Assembly: GCF_001315015.1 (NCBI RefSeq)
Contig: NZ_CP012914.1
Coordinates: forward strand, 1,488,001-1,552,000
From: Azospirillum brasilense
Lineage (GTDB): Bacteria > Pseudomonadota > Alphaproteobacteria > Azospirillales > Azospirillaceae
Length of the DNA stretch: 64,000 bases
Reading direction: 5' to 3'
The position numbers and the translations under genes are program-made. Under the pieces are notes generated by a model, which was not told the DNA's origin, did not search any database, and saw only the letters and a list, made by a program, of their open reading frames with translations. Of the stretch, positions 1 through 6,340 are shown in pieces. The stretch's first letter is position 1. Each line of letters begins with the position of its first letter.

Positions 1-1
1 T

Positions 2-388
2 GGCGACCGTGTTGCAAAATTGCTCTCCGATATCGAGGTCATCAAGTCGCTTCCAGATGCGACCATGTCCCTTCAAATTGCTGAGCTAAAGAGCGCCACT
101 GAGAAGACGAAAGGCGATATCGAACGTCTCCGCGAGATCCTTGGTGATCGCGAACCGGAGGAAACACTGCGTGTCGTGAGGCTTTCCGATTCCATTAAGA
201 GTATAGACAAGGACATCACCGAATTCCGCTCCCGTCAAGAAGTCATCACCTCCGAGGTTCGCGCTTCGATCACGCGGGTTGAAGGTTATTTGTTCGGACT
301 CATCACTGCGGTAATTGGTGTTGTGGTGACGATTCTCAGCCCGTTCGTTCTGGATGCAATAAAACGCTTCAGGGTGAGCGATGAATAA
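2..388 (+). CDS. hypothetical coiled-coil protein with C-terminal membrane anchor (5' end missing)
   Basis: The reading frame is open from the first bases of the window, so the gene probably starts further left; a TTG at 20 is the first start-like codon inside. The visible part of about 128 residues is rich in charged heptad-like sequence (Lys, Glu, Arg, Ile, Leu), as in a coiled coil. It ends with one hydrophobic segment (residues near YLFGLITAVIGVVVTIL) followed by a short basic tail. This suggests a tail-anchored or single-pass membrane protein with most of the chain in the cytoplasm. I do not recognise a family. The next gene, the Rep-like protein, is convergent. Confidence 0.5.
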   Translation, partial: GDRVAKLLSDIEVIKSLPDATMSLQIAELKSATEKTKGDIERLREILGDREPEETLRVVRLSDSIKSIDKDITEFRSRQEVITSEVRASITRVEGYLFGLITAVIGVVVTILSPFVLDAIKRFRVSDE

Positions 389-586
389 AGGCGCAACGGT
401 CCGGAACAGCGGGCATCAGTTTGGCTGTACAGCGCCCCAGCAAATTGGTTTTGGTTGCTAAGAGCCCGACCCAGACAGGGCGTAACAGTGCCAATTCGTG
501 TGTCATCCGTTGCAAATCTTTGGAGCAGTCATGCTCCGTCGCGAAGTAAGCAAATCTCTGTATTCGGAGCTGCCTAGAGGCTTTGA

Positions 587-1537
587 TCAAATCTTGAGAT
601 GCGTTTCGGTTTCGGCAGTCCAAACTTCGGGGGCCTGTGGTTGATCTTCCGCTGCCGTGCCAACGCCAACTGGTGTGTAGGTGGACCAGCCGGTGGATGG
701 TGGAACTTCGGCCTTTCCGCTCATTTGAGAATGTTCGCTGGCTTTCCAAAACGCTCCGCGTGATCCGAAATTGATGGTGTAGATCAGGTTCTCGAATTTG
801 TGCGCGTTCAGGAAGAGGAGAAGTTCGTCCTCAATGGGTTTGGGGAGCCGGTAGGCTCGCCCACGAGTTTTCGACCCGTCAGGCAGCAAAACGACATCCC
901 GGCCATAGGTGCGCCATTTGAACGGATAGGTGAACGCCTTTGCGAAATCCTCGGGGGTGTTCTCGATTTCCTGAACGACCATCCGATGGCTGCCAGACGT
1001 TGTCTGACCAGCATACCAGCGCCGCAGCCGTTCGATTTCCTTCCTGTTGAGACCGGCGACGATGAGGTGGGTATGCGGTACCCAACATCTCAAGTCGGTG
1101 CGGAACTCGACTTCATATGATCCAACAGCCTTTCCGTGTAGCAAGGCCGCTCGCTTGAACTGCTGTCGAACGGTGTTGATCACCCGTTGCGGCCTCGCCC
1201 CGTCGAGCTCGCCAGCCTCGACCATGTACCTGTCGTGGACGAGGGTCACATGATGAAGTGGCGGATGGTCCGCGAACTGAGCAGAAAGGCGGTCGTACGC
1301 TGTCACTTGGAGTTGGCGTGTGCACTTGAGACAGGAGGGTGATTTGCAGGAGGTGCTGCCGTCAAGGCAGGCATTCAGCTTCTCGGCCGCCCTTCTCCTT
1401 TCGCGTTTCCGGCCGCGCTTGGACTGCAGATGTGGAGCGGTGTCGGTAAGAAGGTTCCGAGAACGAGTGCGCGTTTCCCTCTCGGCAGCGTCTGGTCCGA
1501 TGAAACCTGGGTAGGCTTCGGCAAGGTTGGTGTGCAT
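587..1537 (-). CDS. putative HUH-type replication initiator (Rep)
   Basis: This is a 316-residue basic protein. Near its middle is a histidine-hydrophobic-histidine motif (VPHTHLIV) on a predicted beta strand, as in the metal site of HUH endonucleases (rolling-circle Rep proteins, relaxases, some transposases). A candidate tyrosine follows about 75 residues later (FTYPFKW), where a nucleophile would be expected. The N-terminal third has a cysteine cluster (C-x7-C-x4-C-x2-C) that could bind zinc. Four tandem 20-bp repeats lie 84-163 bp upstream of the start codon, the usual arrangement of a Rep gene with its iterons. Function is inferred from motif plus repeats; a relaxase-like or transposase-like role remains possible. 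The ATG at 1537 is the longest start and was not confirmed by a strong ribosome-binding site. Confidence 0.55.
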   Translation of the reverse strand: MHTNLAEAYPGFIGPDAAERETRTRSRNLLTDTAPHLQSKRGRKRERRRAAEKLNACLDGSTSCKSPSCLKCTRQLQVTAYDRLSAQFADHPPLHHVTLVHDRYMVEAGELDGARPQRVINTVRQQFKRAALLHGKAVGSYEVEFRTDLRCWVPHTHLIVAGLNRKEIERLRRWYAGQTTSGSHRMVVQEIENTPEDFAKAFTYPFKWRTYGRDVVLLPDGSKTRGRAYRLPKPIEDELLLFLNAHKFENLIYTINFGSRGAFWKASEHSQMSGKAEVPPSTGWSTYTPVGVGTAAEDQPQAPEVWTAETETHLKI

Positions 1538-1969
1538 GGGGTGTGTGCTCTGCGGGGAATGCGGAAACGGTTAAAAATTTCGGCTTTTTCTAGGGGCCTC
1601 GGAGCGCCCCCCTTTAAAAGCGTCTGGGGCTATGTAAGCCTAAGGGGCTGTGTAACCTCATAGGGGGCTGTGTAACCTCATAGGGGGCTGTGTAGTCTTA
1701 TGTAAGGTCAGGTGGGCTCTATGAGCACAGGTATCATTCTTATGGTGTAGTGTAATACATCGTACTCATATAGAGAGGGCTATAGCACTGTCACTCATGT
1801 TGGCAACAACTGTTTACACGGTGTCGTTGTAAAAAAGGATAGTTAAAATATAGGTATTTTCCGCGTACTTTTTAAAATAAGGTTCTGTGCGCTGTCACGA
1901 GTTCCGCTCTGGTAAATGCTGCAATTCATCGTAACGATATAGACTGAAGAAATGTCTGGAGGAATTTCA
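1538..1969. other. intergenic region upstream of Rep, AT-rich in its right part
   Basis: This 432-bp gap holds the iteron array at 1621-1700 and then about 270 bp of markedly AT-rich sequence with several oligo-A and oligo-T runs (for example around 1830-1880). Iterons beside an AT-rich unwinding region and a Rep gene are the layout of a replication origin; this is inference. No convincing gene was seen in it. Confidence 0.45.
1621..1700. repeat. four tandem 20-bp direct repeats (iteron-like)
   Basis: Units begin at 1621, 1641, 1661 and 1681 with no spacers. Units 2 and 3 differ at one base (unit 3 is TAGGGGGCTGTGTAACCTCA). Unit 4 diverges in its last five bases and unit 1 is more degenerate. 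The 20-bp period, head-to-tail order and place just upstream of a Rep-like gene fit iterons or an autoregulatory Rep-binding site. Confidence 0.75.
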
Positions 1970-2101
1970 ATGTTCATTGCATACGATATGCCTGAAAATT
2001 ATAATGTTTCTAGTGTGCTGATCGGCTGCGTTGATTTTTTCATGAGATTTCGTCACCCGGCGATATCGTTTGTACTGATTACGCGGGAAAAGTCCGCATA
2101 A
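1970..2101 (+). CDS. small hypothetical protein, 43 residues
   Basis: A short open frame starts at an ATG at 1970, seven bases after a good ribosome-binding site (CTGGAGG, about 1956-1962). It encodes 43 residues beginning MFIAYDMPENYN and ending in a hydrophobic then basic tail. It lies in the AT-rich gap between the iterons and the next gene and has no recognised family. The clear ribosome-binding site is the main reason to list it; chance occurrence is possible. Confidence 0.4.
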   Translation: MFIAYDMPENYNVSSVLIGCVDFFMRFRHPAISFVLITREKSA

Positions 2102-2117
2102 GAATGCTCAATCCCGG

Positions 2118-2858
2118 TCAGTCGTGCAGAAACTCGACGTTCGCAATGATTAGTCGGCCGTCCGCCGCTTCTTCATACGTGGTCATGAAGCGGACCTGCT
2201 TCGTCGCTTGATCGACATGCGACTTGATGGTTTCGATCTTGTCCGCATTACACACGATGGAATGCATCGACTTCACGCTGCCGATCTTCTGACCCGCCTC
2301 AGCTTGCCCCTTTTCCGGTACACCAGCCATCTGCGCATACTTTGTCGCGCACCCCTTGATGCCCCCATGTTCCTTCAAAAACGCTTCAAGGTCGTGCGGT
2401 GCGGTTCTCATACGCAATGCGTAGCGCAAGGCACACGCAATCTTGCTCGCCCGCTTCGGGTTTTGGTCGATGCTGAGTTTGACCAGCAAAATCATGTCAT
2501 CGCTGTCACACCGGTAGGGGATCTTCGGGTCGTGATGTTCACAACGCCGACGAATTTCCTCCCGAGCAGTCTCCGGATCACCCGGCATGTCGAGGAACAA
2601 CTGGTACGTCGCGCAATACACCTGGGTGTCCGAGCTGCAGCGGCGTTCCACCGCGTTGTCCCAAAGCCTCACCGCCTCCTCGAATCCACCGTCACAGCGA
2701 TGCCGGTGGAACATTTCCTCGCGCAGCATCGCTTCGGAAGCGGGAAACGAGCCAGTTTGGAACACCGGCGTATGGATGGTGGCAGCATCAACGGCGGCGC
2801 CTGCCTTTTCAGCGGCGACGACCACCGCTGGATCGTGTCCGTACGACATGAGAAACAT
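2118..2858 (-). CDS. hypothetical protein of the mobile element
   Basis: The frame encodes 246 residues from an ATG at 2858. The chain is mostly helical in composition and unusually rich in cysteine and histidine (for example RRRCEHHDP and CNADK), without a clear zinc-finger spacing. There is no signal peptide or membrane segment, and I recognise no family. It lies on the minus strand downstream of the excisionase-like gene at 3002-3232 with a 143-bp gap, so it may have its own promoter. Base composition is lower in G+C than the chromosomal genes to the right, in keeping with the rest of the element. Confidence 0.6.
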   Translation of the reverse strand: MFLMSYGHDPAVVVAAEKAGAAVDAATIHTPVFQTGSFPASEAMLREEMFHRHRCDGGFEEAVRLWDNAVERRCSSDTQVYCATYQLFLDMPGDPETAREEIRRRCEHHDPKIPYRCDSDDMILLVKLSIDQNPKRASKIACALRYALRMRTAPHDLEAFLKEHGGIKGCATKYAQMAGVPEKGQAEAGQKIGSVKSMHSIVCNADKIETIKSHVDQATKQVRFMTTYEEAADGRLIIANVEFLHD

Positions 2859-3001
2859 CCTTCAATGAACGGGATGAGAACGGCGGCGGAGTTCGCTCCG
2901 GGGGGACGGTCTCCGCCGTAGGTGGAATGAATGACCGGTAACACGCGGATGAGTCGCTGTCGGCTTGGATGAAGCCGGTGACGGGGTTTGTGCGCCGTGC
3001 A

Positions 3002-3232
3002 TCAGGCCCAGTCGGGGAGGCCCTTCAACCAGGAAAGGGCATCCCGGCGCAGGATGATGGTCCGCGTTTTCAGCTTCTTTCCCTTCAAAGCACCCGTGCG
3101 CAACGCGTCGAAAATTTTGGTGCGGCTCATGCTGGTCGCCATGGCGAGTTCTTCGACGCTGTAAGCCAGCCGGAACGTCTTCCTCATGGGGCGCTTGGGC
3201 GCGCGCTTGATGGAGGTTTTTGTCTCAGCCAT
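3002..3232 (-). CDS. small excisionase-like helix-turn-helix protein
   Basis: This is a 76-residue basic protein. After a lysine/arginine-rich start, residues about 24-70 have the pattern of excisionase/MerR-like winged helix-turn-helix proteins: YSVEELA, then a helix with SMSRTKIFDAL, then GALKGKKL, and a closing segment with RRDALSWLKGLP. Such proteins act as recombination directionality factors or small regulators. The ATG at 3232 overlaps the stop codon of the upstream gene (ATGGCTGA), so the two are probably translationally coupled. A longer in-frame extension exists but lies wholly inside the upstream gene and was rejected. Context with an integrase on the same element supports an Xis-like role. 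Confidence 0.6.
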   Translation of the reverse strand: MAETKTSIKRAPKRPMRKTFRLAYSVEELAMATSMSRTKIFDALRTGALKGKKLKTRTIILRRDALSWLKGLPDWA

Positions 3233-3716
3233 TGTGGCGCCCCTCCTCCAACGCAATGACACGACGTTCAAGTTCGGCAACGCGCTGGACCATCGTCGAG
3301 TCCGTGGTGGTGTGCTGCTCGCGTTCGATTTGCGCCATGCGCACCTTTTTGTGGTACTCCTCCAGCCAGGACCGCACCATGTCGTCTCGATAATCGGGAT
3401 GCCGATAAAAGACGGCAGCGTCCTCGCCATCAATGGTGAAGATGAACGGCACGCCGTGCAAGCGAGCGAGCGCCCGGACGTTCGACCACTTCTTCCTCGC
3501 GCGGTCACAGCTGATCTTGACGCACGTCGGCAGCAATTCCGCCGGTGCCAGGGAGGTGCTGCACAGAATGTACGTCGGGGTGCTGGCGCTCGTGCCAATC
3601 AACTTCTGGACCCGCTCAATAGCCATGCGGTTGACGGTGAGCAAGAGGTCGCGACGAGCGACGTTCGGCAATTCGACGACGGCTTCGTTTCGGCGGTGGG
3701 GGGCGGCGGGGGGCAT
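3225..3716 (-). CDS. hypothetical protein, possible regulator, first gene of the Xis-like operon
   Basis: The product has 163 residues. The ATG at 3716 was chosen because an AAGGAA ribosome-binding site lies just upstream and a double palindrome (3736-3768) lies in promoter position; the open frame continues to 4022 but reads through that palindrome and through low-quality coding sequence. The protein has a central segment with basic patches (CDRARKKWSNVRALARLHG) and ends in a short predicted coiled coil (VQRVAELERRVIALEEG), which would suit a dimer. I do not recognise the family. The palindromic site directly upstream makes an autoregulated DNA-binding role plausible but unproven. Confidence 0.5.
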   Translation of the reverse strand: MPPAAPHRRNEAVVELPNVARRDLLLTVNRMAIERVQKLIGTSASTPTYILCSTSLAPAELLPTCVKISCDRARKKWSNVRALARLHGVPFIFTIDGEDAAVFYRHPDYRDDMVRSWLEEYHKKVRMAQIEREQHTTTDSTMVQRVAELERRVIALEEGRHNG

Positions 3717-3735
3717 GGCAAAATTCCTTGTGACG

Positions 3736-3768
3736 TTCCATTGGAACCGAAGTGGTTCCAATGGAACA
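3736..3768. promoter_or_regulatory. double palindromic operator
   Basis: Two 14-bp arms, GTTCCATTGGAACC (3736-3749) and GGTTCCAATGGAAC (3755-3768), are perfect inverted repeats separated by 5 bp. Each arm contains a 13-mer that is itself a palindrome around one base (GTTCCANTGGAAC), so the site offers two dimer-binding sites. It sits 20-52 bp upstream of the ATG at 3716. Confidence 0.7.
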
Positions 3769-4327
3769 TCTAGGATCGGCTTGCGTGCTGTCACCGGTCG
3801 CGGGGGCGTAGCATAAGAAGTACTCCAAAAGGCACGGGCTTGGCTTGCCGTGCCTTCGACCTTCGAGCGGTTCAGCTTTCTCACAGCCCCATGCCCACTG
3901 ATGCCAAGATCAACAAAGGGCTTGAGATTGAGGATGGAATGTTCGCCCTGCGGCCCGCCCCGACACCGATAGCCAGCATTCGTCCAGAGCCGTACTCCCG
4001 CGGACTCTCGCCCTACGGCCACCTCAGCTGTTTCACCGATTTGGAATCACCGCACGCGGCGCACCCAACGGATGGCGTGTGTGGGCGCCGCTAACGATGC
4101 TCGTGGGACGGATCATCACGTATGTCGCTCAGTTCGGACGGCAGGGCGCCGCGCTTTTACCGAGCTACAAACGATACAATCTGTCTGGTTCGACCCACGA
4201 ACTGGCACCCCTGGGTCACTCTGGTGGTGCTATTCAGACGGACCATTATGTATGTAGCTTCATGTGGGCCGCAGAATGCTCTGAATCTGCAAACGTACAA
4301 ACGAGATGATCCGTCTGGTTCGGGCCA
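3769..4327. other. 559-bp gap without a convincing gene
   Basis: Only short overlapping frames are present. The right half (4101-4327) contains diverged copies of the palindromic repeat family listed separately. Nothing else was recognised. Confidence 0.5.
4101..4199. repeat. degenerate copy of the island palindromic repeat (CGTGGG...CCCACG ends)
   Basis: The left end reads CGTGGGACGGATCATCACG and the right end CTGTCTGGTTCGACCCACG. They share the GACGGATCAT / GTCTGGTTCG core and inverted ends with the better copies at 4221-4331 and 5562-5630, but the copy is longer and diverged internally. Confidence 0.5.
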
Positions 4328-4331
4328 CTAG
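4221..4331. repeat. copy of the island palindromic repeat, extended
   Basis: The left arm contains CAGACGGACCATTATGTATG and the right arm GATCCGTCTGGTTCGGG followed by CCACTAG (ending 4331). The right arm matches, in reverse, the left arm of the copy at 5562-5630 over about 24 bases. The terminal CTAG supplies the stop codon of the minus-strand frame that ends at 4328. Confidence 0.65.
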
Positions 4332-4640
4332 CACTCGGCATCGCTGGCCGCGCGCCCGAGCTTGCGGTGCGCGAGGACCTGGATCACCTCGGCGCCGAAC
4401 ACCGTCACGTCGATAGCCGCCCCTCGGGCCTTGGGGAAAACGAATACGCTGTCGCGGAAGTGAGATCGCCCCGCGCTGGTGGATGCCGTCCAAAAGGGCT
4501 TTCGCCGGTCCCCATCCCGACCCCGCCGCGTTGCGCAGGTGGACCGTCGCGGCGGCGAAGACCTTCTGGGCATCGAAGACGAACACGGGGATGCGCTTGT
4601 CACCGACGTGGACGGAGAATGGACCTGCTGCGTCGGACAT
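4328..4640 (-). pseudogene. small hypothetical gene with a single frameshift
   Basis: A good ribosome-binding site (GGAGG) precedes an ATG at 4640 that opens a frame reading MSDAAGPFSVHVGDKRIPVF and on to about position 4465. The sensible sequence then continues in another frame (SHFRDSVFVFPKARG ... LGRAASDAEC) to a TAG at 4328. The two halves join into one about 103-residue protein if one base is removed near 4455-4470. Each half alone is a poor protein. The cause could be a real frameshift mutation or a sequencing error. No family was recognised. Its stop codon is contributed by the palindromic repeat at 4221-4331. Confidence 0.55.
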
Positions 4641-4791
4641 GCTCGCCTCCGGGGTCCCGGGGAGTCCAGGAATACCACCCGCCTTCGGAAAAGGCGGGGT
4701 GACCGACGATGCTAGCGGCATTGTGCTTCTACCATCTTGGAGCGACACCACGTACGCTGGAGGTTCGGACGTAGGGGCGCAGAGCAACACG

Positions 4792-5565
4792 ATGGCGGGA
4801 ACGTTAGCCAGCACCAGCATTAGATGCGGGTACCTTTTCCAAGAAATTAGCAGAGCTCAAGATGCGCACCCCTCCGCCGAAGAAGGCTGCGGTGCGCCAA
4901 TACTGCTCGGATCGGTCAAGCGGTGCCCAGACCAATATGTCGGCGACATAGGTGTTTACGAGGGACAAACTGGTTTCCTGCCGGGTCAGCGGGACGCTTC
5001 GGGTGATGCCTGCTTCCCTCGACGCAAGAATGTAGAAAAATTCCTTCGACAAGAAGGAGCTGAAACGACGCGCCGTCGGGTTATTCTAATTCTAGAGTCA
5101 CCGCACAAGGACGAGTATGCGGAGGCAGGCAGGCCGCGCCCCGCCAATGGCAAGACGGGGGAGAACATAAGAGATCACCTCGTCGGCGTGCTGATTGGGC
5201 GGAATCTGCTTCAATTTAAGCAGAGGTATGCACTCATTTTAATGAACGCTGTGCGATTCCCGTGCTCCCTCGGAGTAAAGCCAAAATGTTACCGGAATGC
5301 GGTGTTCCGATCCATGTGGAATCATCAGGTGGTGCGGCACGACTTTGAACGTCGGCTAGGGTCGTATTGGCGGCAGGGGGAGCATGACATCATCGTCAAT
5401 GCTTGCACACTTGGCGAGGAAACATCGACGCGGAAAGCACTCCGCCGTCTCGTCGAAGGCTGCGATAATGGCAGTAATGTTTCCGGAGTTAAGAAAGTGC
5501 GTACGGAGGGAAGTCATCTGCGGGTATCCCATCCCTGTGATTGGCGCATCACCTTTTGGCCCTAG
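4792..5565 (+). CDS. uracil-DNA-glycosylase-like protein (tentative)
   Basis: From the ATG at 4792 the product has 257 residues. Residues 97-109 (VILILESPHKDEY) form a hydrophobic strand followed by an ESPHxDE motif, which recalls the first catalytic motif of the uracil-DNA glycosylase fold. A later hydrophobic strand (YALILMNAVRFP) and a C-terminal HP motif (RVSHPCDW) fit that fold. The assignment is by motif impression only; a glycosylase-fold protein without DNA-repair activity is possible. The frame is open further upstream to 4483, but that part overlaps the frameshifted gene on the other strand and reads poorly, and no strong ribosome-binding site fixes the start. The TAG stop lies inside the palindromic repeat that follows. 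Confidence 0.5.
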   Translation: MAGTLASTSIRCGYLFQEISRAQDAHPSAEEGCGAPILLGSVKRCPDQYVGDIGVYEGQTGFLPGQRDASGDACFPRRKNVEKFLRQEGAETTRRRVILILESPHKDEYAEAGRPRPANGKTGENIRDHLVGVLIGRNLLQFKQRYALILMNAVRFPCSLGVKPKCYRNAVFRSMWNHQVVRHDFERRLGSYWRQGEHDIIVNACTLGEETSTRKALRRLVEGCDNGSNVSGVKKVRTEGSHLRVSHPCDWRITFWP

Positions 5566-5630
5566 TGGCCCGAACCAGACGGATCATTTTGTTCTACATA
5601 CATAAAGCTCCGTCTGGAGCACGCCACTAG
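5562..5630. repeat. island palindromic repeat, 69 bp, best copy
   Basis: The ends are CTAGTGG (5562-5568) and CCACTAG (5624-5630). Inner arms are CCAGACGGA and CCGTCTGG around a loop of about 30 bases containing TACATACATAAAG. It lies between convergent genes and contains the stop codon (5563-5565) of the plus-strand gene. Confidence 0.75.
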
Positions 5631-5693
5631 CAGCCATAGTGGTCAACCAAATGTCGATACGGGCGGCATCGTTTTAGGTAAGAGAGCTTTCCA

Positions 5694-6182
5694 TCATCGG
5701 AACCACTGTCGGTTCAGGATCGGGTGATGCCGTTCCAGCAGAGCGTTTTCAATGGTCAAGTAAGGGCTGACCAACAAGCCTCCACCGCCACCGACCTTCA
5801 CCAAGTCCGGTTCCCAAAAGCAGATAACTCCCATGCCGTACGTATCGAGCAGCGTCATCCATGCTTTTGCTTCCCATGTCGGCGTGTCGGCACACCCAGT
5901 CTCATTTATCAACCGGTCATTCACACTGCTCTGAAAGCTGATAAATCGGCCGCGCAGGTCGTGCTTTCTCGCGCCGATCCGAGCCACCCTTTCATCAAAG
6001 AACACGCCGTATACTGTGCGGGTCCTAGCTGCATACGCTTCAGCGATTTCCATTTTGATCTGGCGGCCATCTTCGCTGGTGACCGTGCCACACCTCACAA
6101 AGCCGAGCATTAGGAAGTCGGCGAGGTGTCGCTCGCCACCCCGGAGGAAAGTTGCCAATTCGTTGTCATGATCACGTGGCAT
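5694..6182 (-). CDS. GIY-YIG-like nuclease-fold protein
   Basis: This is a 162-residue protein. The central part has TVYGVFFDERVARIGARKHDLRGR in pieces that match the layout of GIY-YIG domains: a strand with an aromatic-glycine pair, a strand ending in IG, and a helix with a conserved arginine. The C-terminal ENALLERHHPILNRQW resembles the conserved Glu helix and terminal Asn-containing motif of the same superfamily. This points to a small endonuclease or a nuclease-derived domain. The first motif departs from a perfect GIY/YIG pair, so activity is uncertain. It is convergent with the preceding gene and separated from it by the palindromic repeat; another copy of the repeat lies upstream. Confidence 0.5.
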   Translation of the reverse strand: MPRDHDNELATFLRGGERHLADFLMLGFVRCGTVTSEDGRQIKMEIAEAYAARTRTVYGVFFDERVARIGARKHDLRGRFISFQSSVNDRLINETGCADTPTWEAKAWMTLLDTYGMGVICFWEPDLVKVGGGGGLLVSPYLTIENALLERHHPILNRQWFR

Positions 6183-6271
6183 TCGTTACCTCCTACTTTC
6201 CCCAACGCCTTGCAATGATAGCATTTGCCTCAGATGCACGCCAAAAGTGGCGGGAAGGGCTCCTGCACGCT

Positions 6272-6340
6272 CTCGTGAGTTGAACCTGACAGGTCGAGTT
6301 GTTTTACACATGCGAAGATCCGTCTGGTGCGCTCCATTAG
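6272..6340. repeat. island palindromic repeat, 69 bp, second full-length copy
   Basis: It aligns without gaps to the copy at 5562-5630: both are 69 bp, share GAACC near the left arm, TTGTT in the loop and CCGTCTGG in the right arm, and end in CCACTAG or CCATTAG. The left arm has diverged (CTCGTGA, CTGACAGG). It contains the stop codon of the minus-strand ATPase gene (TAA at 6339-6337). Confidence 0.65.

Noticed and set aside
1621-1700. CRISPR-like array
   Set aside because: The repeats are directly adjacent with no spacers and there are no cas genes, so iterons fit better.
3717-4022. N-terminal extension of the gene at 3225-3716
   Set aside because: The extension reads through the double palindrome and has a poor composition; a ribosome-binding site at the inner ATG is better.
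4101-6340. Integron attC sites
   Set aside because: The repeats lack the RYYYAAC and GTTRRRY core sites of attC, genes lie on both strands, and no integron integrase is present; the cassette-like placement was kept only as a hypothesis.
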